A stretch of 64,000 nucleotides of DNA from Proteles cristata cristata (GCA_017311185.1 JAESUZ010001506.1:1054001-1118000); one strand, 5' to 3'. Numbered from the stretch's first letter, positions 23,611 through 34,374 are shown. A program made the numbers and translations. Notes: generated by a model from the letters alone, not told the origin.

Positions 23611-24335
23611 GTCCACCAATTCATCAGATTCAGTCAAAAACCTCCATGAGAGTCTATGATATAACTGTATACAATGCATTATCAATTAAAGAGGTTGAGC
23701 TTGAGGCAATTATCCAGGGGTTACAGTTATGACACATTCATCTGCACTGGACATATTTCCCTATGTTTTTTGAGCCACGGGCTGAATTTTAGCAGTCAAT
23801 CACTACCATTAGCTTTTCTCTTTAAGAACAGTATTATTTAAATCATCAACAGTGACCTCAGTAAGTATGGTCTCATTACTGCATATCAGACCATTTCCCT
23901 CAGAGAATGCTTAAATAATAAAGGGAAATCATCCTAAATAAAGTATCTCTTCACTCTAAAAATACCCTTTGGCTGCATGAAATAAATATTATACAACTTA
24001 CACTAGAAAAAGAGTCTTTTTAGAATGTTAAGAGCTAGAAACATTCCATAATTGTAAACCAAAACAACCAAAAGAAGAAACAAAAATTCTCTCTCACCTA
24101 GATACATGAAGCTTAAAAAGACTAGTCTTGGGATCATTTCCCAAACCAAGCAGAATGTCTCTCAGAGGGCTTTCTCCTAACAATCTAGAATTTCTCTCCT
24201 TTAATCTTTCAGGAAACATTCTCCCATGCTCCAATGACCTCCACTCCAGAGGAGCTATATGCAATTGTCAGTTCTATCGATCCCTGGGATTTCACCCTTG
24301 TGTAAAAAGTAATAATCCCAATGGAGCACAAGCAG
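23206..24335. other. No recognised gene; contains (AT)n
   Basis: Strongly AT-rich, with an (AT)n run at 23568-23602. Nothing else can be named. Confidence 0.45.
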
Positions 24336-24339
24336 AGAT

Positions 24340-25000
24340 GAAATGCTTGACCATTATATATTCTTGTTTCCTTTGTCACAGATTAACTGACCATATACAT
24401 GTGGTTTATTTCTGGACTCTCTATTCTATTTCATTGATGTATGTGTCTATTTTTGTGCCAGTACCATACTGTTTTGATTACTACAGCTTTGTAGTGTATC
24501 TTGAAATCTGGGATTATGATACCTCCAGTTCTGTTTTTCTTTTTCAGAACTGCTTGGTCTCTTTGAAGCCTTTTGTGGTTCCATACAAATTTTAGTATCA
24601 GTTGGTCTAGTTCTGTGGGAAAATGCTGTATTTTGATAGGGATTGCACTGACTGTTTAAATTGCTTTGGTAGTATAGACATTTTAACAGTATTAATTCTT
24701 CCAATCCACAAGCATGGAATATCTTTCCATTTGTTTGTGTGATCTTTGACTTTTTTCATCAGTGTTTTATTGTTTTTATAGTACAGGTCTTTCACCTCCT
24801 TGGCTAAATTTATTCCTCAGTGTTTTATTCTTTTTGGTGCAATAGTAAACAGAACTGTTTTCTTAATTTCTCTTTCTGCTACTTTGTTATTGGCATATAG
24901 AAACATTACTGATTTCTAGGTACCAATTTTGTGTTCTACAACTTTACTGAATTCATTTATTACTTCTAGTATTTCTTTGATGGAGCCTTTAAGGAGTATA
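24340..25000 (-). mobile_element. Inverted segment of an older L1 (ORF2 RT region)
   Basis: Antisense ORF2 with the order 'gccagtaccatactgttttgattac', 'ggttccatacaaattttagta', 'ccacaagcatggaat' and 'attcctcagtgttttattc', matching the region just 3' of the one at the left edge of the window. The long plus-strand frame at 24128-24595 is a shadow of it. It abuts a sense-oriented L1 3' end. Confidence 0.82.
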
Positions 25001-25002
25001 GC

Positions 25003-25156
25003 CAATGATAGTGTAGTAGCATTTTATAATAACAGATGGTAGCTACATTTGTGGTGAGTACTGCAGAATATTTAGAGATGCTGAATCACTATGTTGTACA
25101 CCTGAAACTAATGTAACATAGTGTCAGCTACACTCAAATAAAACATTTTTTAAAGT
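25003..25156 (+). mobile_element. L1 3' end in sense orientation (partner of the inverted segment)
   Basis: 'gtagctacatttgtggtgagtactgcag', 'gaatcactatgttgtacacctgaaactaatg' and 'ctcaaataaaac' are the 3' UTR and tail of a carnivore L1. A 9-bp inverted repeat (25087-25095 with 25115-25123) can form a hairpin in the transcript. Its orientation is opposite to the segment on its left. Confidence 0.75.
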
Positions 25157-25525
25157 ACTCAGTCAGCAACCCAAAAGAGAAAATGAAAGTAAAATGGCCA
25201 GGCCAATGATTCAGCCCTGCTATCCTTTATCACACATCTCGAGGAGGACTCCTATCCATCAGTAGGGAGCAGTGCCTGCAGCCAACATTTACAGTGGGCA
25301 TGGGGGGCAGATACTTGCAAAACCAGAATGGTGAGGAGACATTTAGGAGTAAAATTTACCCTGTAGAATAAAGCTGAAGTTTACTGACAAAATTTCAAAG
25401 AAAAGAAAGGAAGAAACAAGCTGCCTCAAAATGAGATAAGGTAATCCAAAGACACACCAAAATGGGGTAATCCCTCATGGTTGTAAACATTGTTTTTCTG
25501 AATTGAAGTGTTTACAGGCCTTACT
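25157..25525. other. No recognised gene or repeat
   Basis: Short stretch between the L1 tail and a MIR; unassigned. Confidence 0.45.
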
Positions 25526-25529
25526 TTGG

Positions 25530-25745
25530 TAGCAGTCTTCAGTTCAAAACCCAGTTTACCAGCTCTATTGCCTTGGGAAACTTACTTACTGTCTTTAACC
25601 TTCAATTCCCTCATCTAAAACATAAAAATAGTACCTCTTCAAGGATCTGTAGATTGAGAGAACACTTAGAATGCAGACAGCACAGTGCCTGCCACAGAGG
25701 AAATGCCAAAAATTATAGCTGCCGCCACTACTGCTGCTATTATTC
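25530..25745 (-). repeat. MIR relic, antisense
   Basis: 'gttcaaaacccagtttaccagc', 'gccttgggaaacttactt', 'tccctcatctaaaacataaaaatagtacc' and 'cagcacagtgcctgcc' are in antisense MIR order. Confidence 0.8.
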
Positions 25746-25849
25746 TTTGATTTTTATTATCTGAAGGCATTAAAACAAAGACTTGTTTGTTAAAAAAACA
25801 ACAGTTAAACTGTGCTGCCAACACAACACTTTGTGATGAAAGTAATGTT

Positions 25850-26025
25850 CTATAGCTGGGCTGTCTAGTGTGGTAGTTACTGGCCACATGTGGCTATTGA
25901 GCACTTGAAATATCGCCAGTCCAATGGAGGAACTGGATTTTTTATTTTACCTAACTTTAATTAATTTAAATGTAAACAGCTACCTGTGGCCAGTGGCTAC
26001 TGTATTGGCTAGCATGAGGTCAGAA
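25850..26025. repeat. DNA transposon relic (hAT-type MITE)
   Basis: The pattern 'ctggccacatgtggctattgagcacttgaaat', an AT-rich middle and 'ctacctgtggccagtggctactgtattgg' is a familiar mammalian MITE with internal symmetry. Related pieces lie at 36440-36640 and 58674-58740. Family name not fixed. Confidence 0.65.
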
Positions 26026-26656
26026 TAACTAAAATACCACTCCGAAGAGAGAATTACATAGCTCTAGAGCTCTAAAATCCCAGCTCATAGACTAGGACAA
26101 ATCTACTATCAAATTTTCACTACTCTACAGCAAAACAAACCAGAAAAGTTCAAGTCTATGAATTTTTCATAAAGCTAAATCCATTATATCTAAAGAACTA
26201 TGGCTTCTTTTGAAATTGATTATTCAATCTAAAATTTTTATGAAATTTAGTCATTCGTTCAAAAAAATGTCTATTATAAGTCCTCTCTCTATGTCAGACA
26301 TTATTCTAGAGATACAGAGTAAACAAAAGATTCTCCTGCTTCATGAAGCGTATATTCTAGAAAGATAAGCAACACATACATACATACACATAAACACACA
26401 CACATCTAAAAAGAAAAAGAAAGCAAGATAATAGAAAGTAGGGCAGTGAGAGAGAGGAAAAAGATCAGGGAAGCCCTTTCACATACTGTGCCATTTGAGC
26501 AATAGAGGAAGGAGGTGATGGAGCTAGCCATGAACTGAAGAGAGAGTACTCCATGCATAAGGCACAGCAAATGCAAAGACTGGGAAGAAAAAAAAATTGC
26601 ATATCCAAGAGGAAGTTTAGTGTGGTTGAAGCAAGTAAGTTATAGAAGATATGGTT

Positions 26657-27105
26657 CGGGGGTGTCTGGGTGTCCAACTCTTTTTTTTTTAACTTTTTAA
26701 AAAATGTTTTATTTCTGAGCGACAAAGACAGACAGCATGAGCAGGGGAGGGTGAGAGAGAGAGGGAGACACAGAATCTGAAGCAGCCTCCAGGCTCTGAG
26801 CTAGCTGTAAGCACAGCTGATGCAGAGCTCGAATCCCCAAGCTGCGAGATTATAACCTGAGCTGAAGTCGGACGCCCAAACGACTGAGCCATCCAGGCAC
26901 TCCATGTCCAACTCTTGATTTCAGCTCAGGCCATGATCTCACAGTTTGTGATATCCAACCCCTCATTGGACTCTGCATTGACAGCATGGAGCCTGCTTGA
27001 CATTCTCTTTCACCCTCTGTCTCTGACCCTCCCCCACTCTCTCTTTTTTTCACCTCTCACGCACTCTATCACTCTCTCTGAAAATAAATAAACCTTTTTT
27101 AAAAA
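26657..27105 (+). mobile_element. Carnivore SINE split by a second SINE
   Basis: The first 26 bases (26657-26682) and the remainder (26917-27105, ending AAATAAATAAACC and poly-T/A) form one plus-strand SINE once the inner copy is removed. Flanks agatatggtt (26647-26656) and agatagggtt (27106-27115) match at 9 of 10. Confidence 0.88.
26683..26904 (-). mobile_element. Inner SINE, opposite orientation
   Basis: Reverse-orientation SINE starting with poly-T and ending 'gagccatccaggcactcca'. Perfect 12-bp target duplications tgtccaactctt lie at 26671-26682 and 26905-26916, taken from the head of the outer SINE. Confidence 0.95.
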
Positions 27106-27162
27106 AGATAGGGTTAGACCATTAATTGGAATCAGTTCACACAGGGCCTAGTAGGCTTTTTA

Positions 27163-28125
27163 TCTTTTAGATAAAATTTTAATTTTGGAATAATTTTAGA
27201 TTTGTAGTTACAAAAATAGTTCAGAAAGTAATCTTTCAGCAATTTCCCCAAATATTAAACACCTTACACGACTGTGGTATACTTGTCAAAACTTGTAGAA
27301 TTCATACAGTAGCATTTTTTTTTTATTTTTTTTTTACAAATAGTTTATTGTCAAATTAGTTTCCACATAACACTCAGTGCTCATCCCCACAAGTGTCCTC
27401 CTCCATGCCCACCCCTCCTCCCCCCCACATCCACCAGTCCTCAGTTTTTGTCAGCATTCAAGAGTCTCTCATGGTTTGCCTCTCCCCCTTTCCCCACCAT
27501 TTCCGCCCTTCTTCTCCCCCTTGGTCCTCTGTTAAGTTCCTCCTAATCCTCCTATACATGCACACATATGATATTTGTCTTTCTCTGCCTGACTTATTTC
27601 GCTCAGCATAACACCCTCAAGGTCCATCCATGTTGCTACACATGGCCATATTTCATTGTTTCTCATTGCCATGTAGTATTCCATGGTATAGATAAACCAC
27701 ATCTTCTTGATCCATTCATCTGTTGATGGACACTTAGGCTCTTTCCATGTTTTAGCTATTGTGGAGAGTGCTGCTATGAACCATACAGTAGCATTCTTAA
27801 ACTCTAGACTTTCCTCAGATGTCACCAGTTTTCCTACTGATATCTTTTTTCTGTTCCAAGATCCCTTCCAGGATCCCACATTGCATGTAGACACGTGTTT
27901 CTAGTCTCTTCCACTCTGTGACAGTTTCTCAGTCCTTCCTTGTTCCTTGTGCCCTTATAGTTTCAAAGAATACTGATCAGGTATTTTTCAGAAATATGGA
28001 TTTCTCTGATATTTTCCTCATGTTTAGCCTCGGGTTATGGGTTTGGGGAAGAATACCGCAAAGGTGGAGTGTCCTTGTCATCACATCCTATCAGATGACA
28101 ATATGATATCCACATGGTTTATTAC
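27163..28125 (-). repeat. Old L1M-type 3' region, antisense, split by a young L1
   Basis: 'tttagatttgtagttacaaaaatag', 'ttgtcaaaacttgtagaattc', 'ctgttccaagatccc', 'tgtgacagtttctcagtccttcc' and 'ggttatgggtttggggaagaatacc' follow the order of a well-known old L1 3' region in reverse. The young L1 at 27317-27781 interrupts it. Confidence 0.6.
27317..27781 (-). mobile_element. Young 5'-truncated L1, antisense
   Basis: Poly-T, then the reversed young-type 3' UTR ('caaattagtttccacataacactcagtg') and ORF2 C-terminal coding region. A minus-strand frame from 27894 to 27532 keeps the ORF2 C-terminal sequence open, including MWFIYTMEYYMAMR. Perfect 14-bp target duplications catacagtagcatt lie at 27303-27316 and 27782-27795. 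Confidence 0.95.
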
Positions 28126-28223
28126 CAGTGAAGGACTTTGGCTTTTATTCTGAATGATACGGGAGCCAAGGGAGAGTTCTGAGCAGAGGAGGGACATGCC
28201 CTCACTTTTAAAAGATCATTCTG

Positions 28224-29165
28224 GGGAAAAGATAATTGCAAATGACATATCAGATAAAGGGTTAATATCCAGAATCTATAAGGAACTCACTAAACTACAC
28301 GCCTGAAAAACAAACAACCCAGTGAAGAAATGGGCAGAAGATATGAACAGACACTTCTCCAAAGAGGACATCCAGATGGCCAACAGACACATGAAACGAT
28401 GCTCAACATCCCTCCTCATCAGGGAAATACAAATCAAAACCACACTGAGATACCACCTCACGCTAGTCAGAGTGGCTAAAATGAGCAAATCAGAGAACTC
28501 TAGATGCTGGCGAGGATGTGGAGAAACGGGCACCCTCCTACACTGTTGGTGGGAATGTAAACTGGTGCAGCCCCTCTGGAAAACAATGTGGAGCTTCCTC
28601 AAAAAATTAACAGTAGAACTCCCCTATGACCCAGCAATAGCACTGCTAGGAATTTACCCAAGGGACACAGGAGTGCTGATGCATAGGGGCACATAGACCC
28701 CAATGTTCACAGCAGCACTCTCCACAATAGCCAAAACATGGAAAGAGCCTAAGTGTCCATCAACGGACGAATGGATCAAGAAGATGTGGTTTTATCTATA
28801 CAATGGAATACTACATGGCAATGAGAAAGAATGAAATCTGGCCATGTGTAGCAACATGGATGGACCTTGAGGGTGTTATGCTGAGTGAAATAAGTCAGGC
28901 AGAGAAGGACAAATATCACGTTTGCACATATAGGAGGATTAGGAGGAACTTGACGGAGGACCAAGGGGGAGAAGAAGGGCGGAAATAGTGGGGGAAAGGG
29001 AGAGGCAAACCATGAGAGACTCTTGAATGCTGACAAAAACTGAGGACTGATGGATGTGTGGGGGAAGGAGGGATGGGCATGGAGGAGGGCACTTGTGGGG
29101 ATGAGCACTGAGTGTTATGTGGAAACTAATTTGACAATAAACTATTTGTAAAAAAAAAAAAAAAG
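28224..29165 (+). mobile_element. Young 5'-truncated L1, sense
   Basis: About 940 bp: the 3' part of ORF2 from 'atatccagaatctataaggaactc' onward, the 3' UTR ending 'ctaatttgacaataaactatttg', and an A14 tail. Plus frames at 28322-28696 and 28803-28988 carry ORF2 C-terminal sequence but are interrupted by stops, so the copy is dead. Target duplications gatcattctg lie at 28214-28223 and 29166-29175, extended by an A-run. Overlapping sequence is very similar to the copies at 27317 (inverted) and 32956 (direct). Confidence 0.95.
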
Positions 29166-29716
29166 GATCATTCTGCAGCTGTGTAGAGAACAGGCTGTAG
29201 GAGTCAAGAAGCATGTACACTAGTCAGGAGGGTATTGAATTAGATTCAGGTGAAAGACAATCATGGTGGTTTTGGCTAAGAGAGTGGCAAGTGAGGTGGT
29301 AAGAAGGGGATGCATCCCAGATATATGCTGAAAGTATAACCAACACAATTTGCTCCTGAACTGGATGTGAGATGTGAGAGAAAGTGATGCCAAAAGACAA
29401 GGGTAAGATTTCTGTCCTGCACATTAGATGGGAAATACTGAAAGAAGACCAAGGGAATGGAGGGAACTGAGAATCTAGTTGGATTCATTGCATTTGTAAT
29501 GCCTATTAGACGTACAAGCAGAAAGGTGGAGAAGTGATTGAACAGAAGATTCTAGAATTCAAAGGTGAGGTTGAGGTCAAAGATATACATTCGAAAACCG
29601 TCAATAAGCAGATGTTATCTAAAGTCATAAACTGGAGATCACCCAGGGATGGAGTTCTGAGAAAAGAAAAAAAATCTGAGGTTGAAAATGATAAAGGTAA
29701 CTGATGATAGCTATGA

Positions 29717-29735
29717 TTTTTTTTTTTTTTTTTTT
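29717..29735. repeat. Poly-T run
   Basis: Nineteen thymines near the end of the L2 block; not part of a recognisable SINE or L1. Confidence 0.9.
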
Positions 29736-29740
29736 GGCTC

Positions 29741-30110
29741 AACCTCCTAAATTGGAAAAGTTAAAAGCTGGCAACCCTACAGCCTTCATCAAAGGTTTGG
29801 TGGTATACATATAAATAAATACACATATTTATTTATTTTAGTGTATCTAGTTTTTTACTCTAAAGTTCTGAGAATCAAAGTCTAAATAATATCTCCAGCT
29901 CCCTTTGCTATCCTTAGCAGTTTTTCAAAGGTTTTCCTGGAAAGCAGACTTTCCTTGAACTGAAAGCTTATACTCTGGAGAGGAGAGAGGAGGCATGATT
30001 TTAAGGAGCTCAAAAGCATGGATCCTCAACAGAAAAGAGGTTTAGAGAGCAGTAATTACGTGGTGCTATCTCATGGCCCAGTGACACTGGTGAGGCAACA
30101 CATGTGGTGG
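29741..30110. other. No recognised gene or repeat
   Basis: AT-rich, unassigned. Confidence 0.45.
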
Positions 30111-30114
30111 TTTA

Positions 30115-30240
30115 GAGCAGAGACTTCAGAAGGAGTGTGGGCGTCCCTCAGCTCAGCCACTTGTTAGCTGCAAAACTCTGAATGAGTGGCTCCTCTCCCT
30201 AAGCCTCTGCTTGCTTCTCAACACAACGGATTCTTCTAAC
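30115..30240 (-). repeat. MIR fragment, antisense
   Basis: 'cagctcagccacttgttagctgcaaaactctgaatgagtggctcctctccctaagcctctg' is the antisense MIR core. Confidence 0.7.
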
Positions 30241-30670
30241 TCACTGAAGCCCTACACATAGTGCCATGTACAAGATTCTTGGCCAGCTGCAATTTTACTA
30301 CAATGCTGTCCAACATAAAACAAAACTAAATCATCCTACAAGCAAATCTCTTTCAACTAGGGAAAGAAATATGAGAGAACTAATTAATGTCACAAGCAAC
30401 TGCTTATAACAATTTGTTCAAATGCCTATATATCTACCAGCTGCCTTCCTAATAAAGAATAAAAGCTTCCTTTCAGATATAGTATTGAGATTTGCAATTG
30501 TCCGATTCAATTTAAATAAATAAATGAACAAAATCCCAGGATGATGACCTTCTTAGTGGAAGCTTAGAAAAGGAACTAAAGAGAAAACCAAAGTTTATTC
30601 CAGGTCTTATGTATTAAGTACACACAGGAGGCAGGGCAATTTCAAAGATTTCTTCCCCCATCTTCTTAAG

Positions 30671-30860
30671 CAGTGGCTATCAAACTTTAGTGTAAATCAG
30701 AATCACCTGAAGGACTTGTTTTAACCATACACTGCTGAGCCCTACCTCAGAGTTTCTGATTCAGTAGGTCTGGAGTGGATCCTGAAACTTTGGGTTTCTA
30801 ACAAGTTCCCAAGTGATGTTGACGCTGCTTGTCTGAGGACCACACTTTGACGACGGCCCT
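30671..30860 (+). repeat. MER5A-like hAT MITE
   Basis: Nearly full length: 'cagtggctatcaaacttta' start, 'cagaatcacctgaaggacttg', 'agtttctgattcagtaggtctgg', 'ttctaacaagttcccaagtgatg' and 'ggaccacactttgacgacgg' end. Ends are imperfect inverted repeats. No clear 8-bp duplication. Confidence 0.82.
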
Positions 30861-31435
30861 AAAGAACGCCTGTTATGTCAAAGCCATAGCTGAGAAAACG
30901 TGTGTGGTCACTAACCTCTTTTATTTACTTCCAGCAGGGTAATGATTGATAGCCAATGATGCCTGCAAGATTTTAGCATATGATTTACAAATCCAGCCCT
31001 AGATATTTACTGTGTGAATCATCTTCCAGCCATCCAGAACTTCCAGGAATTTATGGACACCAAACCACACACTTCTGAAGCCTTCCCTAAAAGGAAAGCT
31101 TAAGAGAAGCCCAGAGGATGTGAAGTAAAGACATTCAAAAATAAATTCAACAATTACTTCACAGAAGCACTATCAAACTTTGACATAACCAAAGGCCATA
31201 TGAAATATACTAGAAATTGACCACACAACAAAATCTAAGTAATTCAGAAAAAAAAGTAAGATGGCCCAGCCAAACTGTGGACTTTTTTTTTTTAAATAAA
31301 TCTTAGTACTGCTTTTAAAAACTATACCAAAATTGAGGATTAATATGAAAAAGGAGGAAACTTCAGTTAAAATTGTTCCACATTATAAAATACAAATACA
31401 AATTCATAATTATGTCAGCTACTCCAAATGATTTA
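30861..31435. other. No recognised gene or repeat
   Basis: AT-rich and unassigned. Confidence 0.45.
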
Positions 31436-31439
31436 CACT

Positions 31440-31900
31440 CATAATTCAAAGAATTAAATATTTATTTAAAGTATTCTCTGGGCAAGGCACAACTGGAATG
31501 AAATATATCCCTCCTGGACTCAAAGATGTCCATGGCGTGAGCTGATAAGTGTCATAACAGAAGAAGAAACATTGTACTGAACACAAAGGGAAAAGAGATC
31601 ATTACAATGATGAAATTAATTCTGAGATGGACCTGTAAAAATGGAAGGGCATCCCAGGTAAGAGAATAGTAAACACTAAGTTCTAGAAGCAGAAATAGCT
31701 CAAGGAATATTGGGGAAAGTCTGCCAAAATTGGAAAATGACCATGGGTTTACAGTGAATGGTGAGCCTTTAATAAGTAAAGGGTGAGAGGTATGATCGTG
31801 TGAGACCCCCAAAGGTAGCCAAAGGTAGTAAAAGTTAGGCCTTTGCATCACATTTAACCATGTAGTAAATGAATAAAGCTTTATCCTACAATGGAACCAG
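31440..31900 (-). repeat. Diverged L2-like sequence, antisense
   Basis: The purine-rich order 'taaatatttatttaaagtattctctgggcaaggcac', 'tcccaggtaagagaatagtaaacac' and 'ggcctttgcatcacatttaacc' resembles antisense L2. The 134-codon minus frame at 31552-31956 arises from it and is not a gene. Confidence 0.45.
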
Positions 31901-32412
31901 AACATCAATGTCAGAATGCAAAATGTATAAATAAATATAGTAATACCAGATATCAAGTATGAAAACTTTCCTCTTGAGGTTCAAACAAAATTGTAGAGCA
32001 CGTAGCAACAGAAATCACATGTTTGTTGGCAAATATTCTTACTCTTTCCCCATGATCAGGCACTAGGTACAAGTTATGGAAGGGTCCCTAGGTGAGGCTG
32101 TATGGGCTGCCTATGGGAAATTATTGCCAGAAACCAGCAAACTGCTCAACATTCTCCAATATTGAGGAAGGGCAATGAAAACTTAAACACTTAAGAAATC
32201 ACAGCTTCAACCCAGAAAAGCCAGGGTGTCGAGTTTCATGGCATATACCTTTGTTGCCACCTGTGTGTCCTGCTTATAGGTGGCATGTCTTCAGAGGTGC
32301 CAGAGACCCATGGATTCTGTGGTAATAGTATAAAGGAAATAGGTGAGGTAGAAACAAACAAGCTTCTTTACAGAGGCCAATGTATGAAACTGAACCTATT
32401 TGACACTATTTA
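31901..32412. other. No recognised gene or repeat
   Basis: AT-rich stretch between an L2-like block and a young L1; nothing named. Confidence 0.4.
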
Positions 32413-32430
32413 TATATAAGGTTTATTCTA

Positions 32431-32588
32431 TTTTTTTTTTGAAATGTCACTATTACTTGTTTTTGTTTTTTTTTTTACAAATAGTTTATTGTCAAATTAG
32501 TTTCCACATAACACCCAGTGCTCATCCCCACAAGTGCCCTCCTCCATGCCCACCCCTCCTCCCCCTCACATCCACCAGTCCTCAGTTG
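32431..32588 (-). mobile_element. Very short young L1 insertion with a probable 3' transduction
   Basis: Perfect 18-bp target duplications tatataaggtttattcta lie at 32413-32430 and 32589-32606. Read on the minus strand, the insert holds only the last ~115 bp of the L1 3' UTR, its first poly-A tract, about 20 bp of non-L1 sequence (32441-32460, plus strand gaaatgtcactattacttgt), then a second A10 tail at the insertion point. Two tails separated by foreign sequence are the signature of read-through past the L1 signal and copying of the source locus flank. Confidence 0.85.
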
Positions 32589-32955
32589 TATATAAGGTTT
32601 ATTCTAGTATCAAATAAACATAAAGGGCCAAGGGAAAAATAAAATATATTCTAATGAGTTGCTCAAGGGCCCATCTTCATGGCTGCCACATGATCAAGGC
32701 TTCCACTACTCTTGCTCACCTTGAGACTACAATAGCTTCCTAGTGCCCAGTTTTCTGGGGTCAGCCCTAGTTAATGTTGTCCCAGCAAGTACTGACAGCA
32801 CTTCTCTCACTCTCAGAAATGTCAGAGTTAGTATGGTCACTTTACTTCTTATTTATTCTCCCTTTGCTTCAATTCTTTCTCCACATCATAGGCAAAATGA
32901 TACTTACTATATTACCACAATCCTTGATTCCTTCCAACTTAAAAACTGCCCTTGG

Positions 32956-33584
32956 GCACCCTCCTACACTGTTGGTGGGAATGTAAACTGGTACAGCCCC
33001 TCTGGAAAACAGTGTGGAGGTTCCTCAGGAAACTAACACTAGAACTCCCCTAGGACCCAGCAATAGCACTGCTAGGAATTTACCCAAGGGATATAGAAAT
33101 GCTGATGCATAGGAGCACATGTACCCCAATATTCATAGCAGCACTCTCCACAATAGCTAAAACATGGAAAGAGACTAAGTGTCCATCAACAGATGAATGG
33201 ATCAAGAAGATGTGGTTCATCTATACCATGGAATACTACATGGCAATGAGAAACAATGAAATCTGGCCATGTGTAGCAACATGGATGGACCTTGAGGGTG
33301 TTATGCTGAGCGAAATAAGTCAGGCAGAGAAGGACAAATATCATATGTGTGCACGTATAGGAGGATTAGGAGGAGCTTAACAGAGGACCAAGGGGGAGAA
33401 GAAGGGCAGAAATGGTGGGGGAAAGGGAGAGGCAAACCATGAGAGACTCTTGAATGCTGACAAAAACTGAGGACTGATGGATGTGGGAGGGAGGAGGAAT
33501 GGGCAAGGAGGAGGACACTTGTGGGGATGAGCACTGAGTGTTATGTGGAAACTAATTTGACAATAAACTATTTGTAAAAAAAAA
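32956..33584 (+). mobile_element. Young 5'-truncated L1, sense
   Basis: About 630 bp with an A-tail. Perfect 15-bp target duplications aaaaactgcccttgg lie at 32941-32955 and 33585-33599. A plus frame at 33099-33380 keeps the ORF2 C-terminal region open to its natural stop; everything 5' is missing, so no protein with RT or endonuclease activity can be made. A direct-orientation relative of the copy at 28224. Confidence 0.96.
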
Positions 33585-33866
33585 AAAAACTGCCCTTGGT
33601 ACCCACTGTGTTGACATCCCAGGCCTACCCAACTAGGCTCATTACTGTACATCCCTTCTATCCACATCAGAATTCTTTTGTTCCCCAAGAACACCACAGA
33701 TTTCTGCCTTGGATTCTCACACATGCTGCTCCTGCTACCAGGAACACCCTTCCCCATTATCTCCCTATCCTTGCTAATTCCCACTCAGTGTTTGGAGCTC
33801 AACCCAAAAATCATTTCCTCAGAAAAGCCCTCCCTGACTCACTATTCAGACTACACATTTGCACTT

Positions 33867-34091
33867 TTTTTTTTTTAATTTTTTAATGTTTTTTTATTTA
33901 TTTCTAGGAGAGAGAAAGACAGCGTGAGCAGGGGAGGGTCAGAGAGAGAGGGAGTCACAGACTGAAACAGGCTCCAGGCTCTGGGCTGGCAGTCAGCACA
34001 GAGCCCGACGCGGGGCTCGAACCCACGAACCGCGAGATCATGACCTAAGCGAAAGTCGGACGCTTAACCGACTAAGCCACCCAGGCGCCCC
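33867..34091 (-). mobile_element. Young carnivore SINE in L2
   Basis: Poly-T, 'ttatttatttctaggagagag', and the 'gacctaagcgaaagtcggacgcttaaccgactaagcc' young-type head. Perfect 13-bp target duplications cacatttgcactt lie at 33854-33866 and 34092-34104. CpG positions in the tRNA-like region are largely intact, supporting recent insertion. Confidence 0.97.
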
Positions 34092-34374
34092 CACATTTGC
34101 ACTTCTATTTATAATACCACATGTGCGACTAAATACTTCTATATTGGTTATTTAATGTCTGTCTCCATGAGATACAGTCTCTGAGGAAAGGGATTATGAT
34201 GAGGTTTGCTCACCATTAAATCCCCAAGTACCTAGAACAGTATCCTTCAAATGCAAAGTGCTTAATTAATAGTACAGGATAAATGAATTCATTTCTCAGA
34301 CCACAAGCCACAATTTCAGGTGGAAAATAAAGCCAACATTTGTAAACAGCCTTCATTTAGTTTACTGGTATAGT

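Larger units (their letters stand above)
26225..29740 (-). repeat. L2 LINE, antisense, heavily interrupted
   Basis: L2 pieces run in one order across the block: 26225-26656 ('cattatt.. ctagagatacagagtaaac', 'gaagccctttcacatactgtgcc'), about 27116-27162, 28126-28223 ('aaggactttggcttttattctgaatg', 'aaaagatcattctg') and 29166-29740 ('ctgtgtagagaacaggctgtagg'). Between them sit a SINE pair, an old L1, and two young L1 copies. With the insertions removed the L2 is roughly collinear. Confidence 0.68.
32690..34290 (+). repeat. L2 LINE, sense, interrupted by an L1 and a SINE
   Basis: Sense L2 order: 'gagactacaatagcttcctag', 'gattccttccaac', 'tgctcctgctaccaggaacacccttcccc', 'cagtgtttggagctcaaccc', 'gaaaagccctccctgactc', 'catttgcacttctattta', 'agatacagtctctgaggaaaggg' and 'cccaagtacctagaacagtatcc'. 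L1 at 32956-33584 and SINE at 33867-34091 are later insertions. Confidence 0.72.

Noticed and set aside
24128..24595. 155-codon plus-strand open frame
   Set aside because: Most of it lies over an antisense L1 ORF2 segment; the frame is a shadow of the repeat.
31552..31956. 134-codon hydrophobic minus-strand frame
   Set aside because: Arises from A/G-rich plus-strand sequence resembling antisense L2; no family motif or start context.
33099..33380. Open frame with L1 ORF2 C-terminal sequence
   Set aside because: Only the C-terminal tail of a 5'-truncated L1; no endonuclease or reverse-transcriptase domain and no promoter, so not annotated as a gene.
27317..33584. Repeated similar blocks that might suggest a repeat-spacer array
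   Set aside because: They are separate L1 insertions with individual duplications, in both orientations; no short regular repeat-spacer pattern, and the genome is mammalian.
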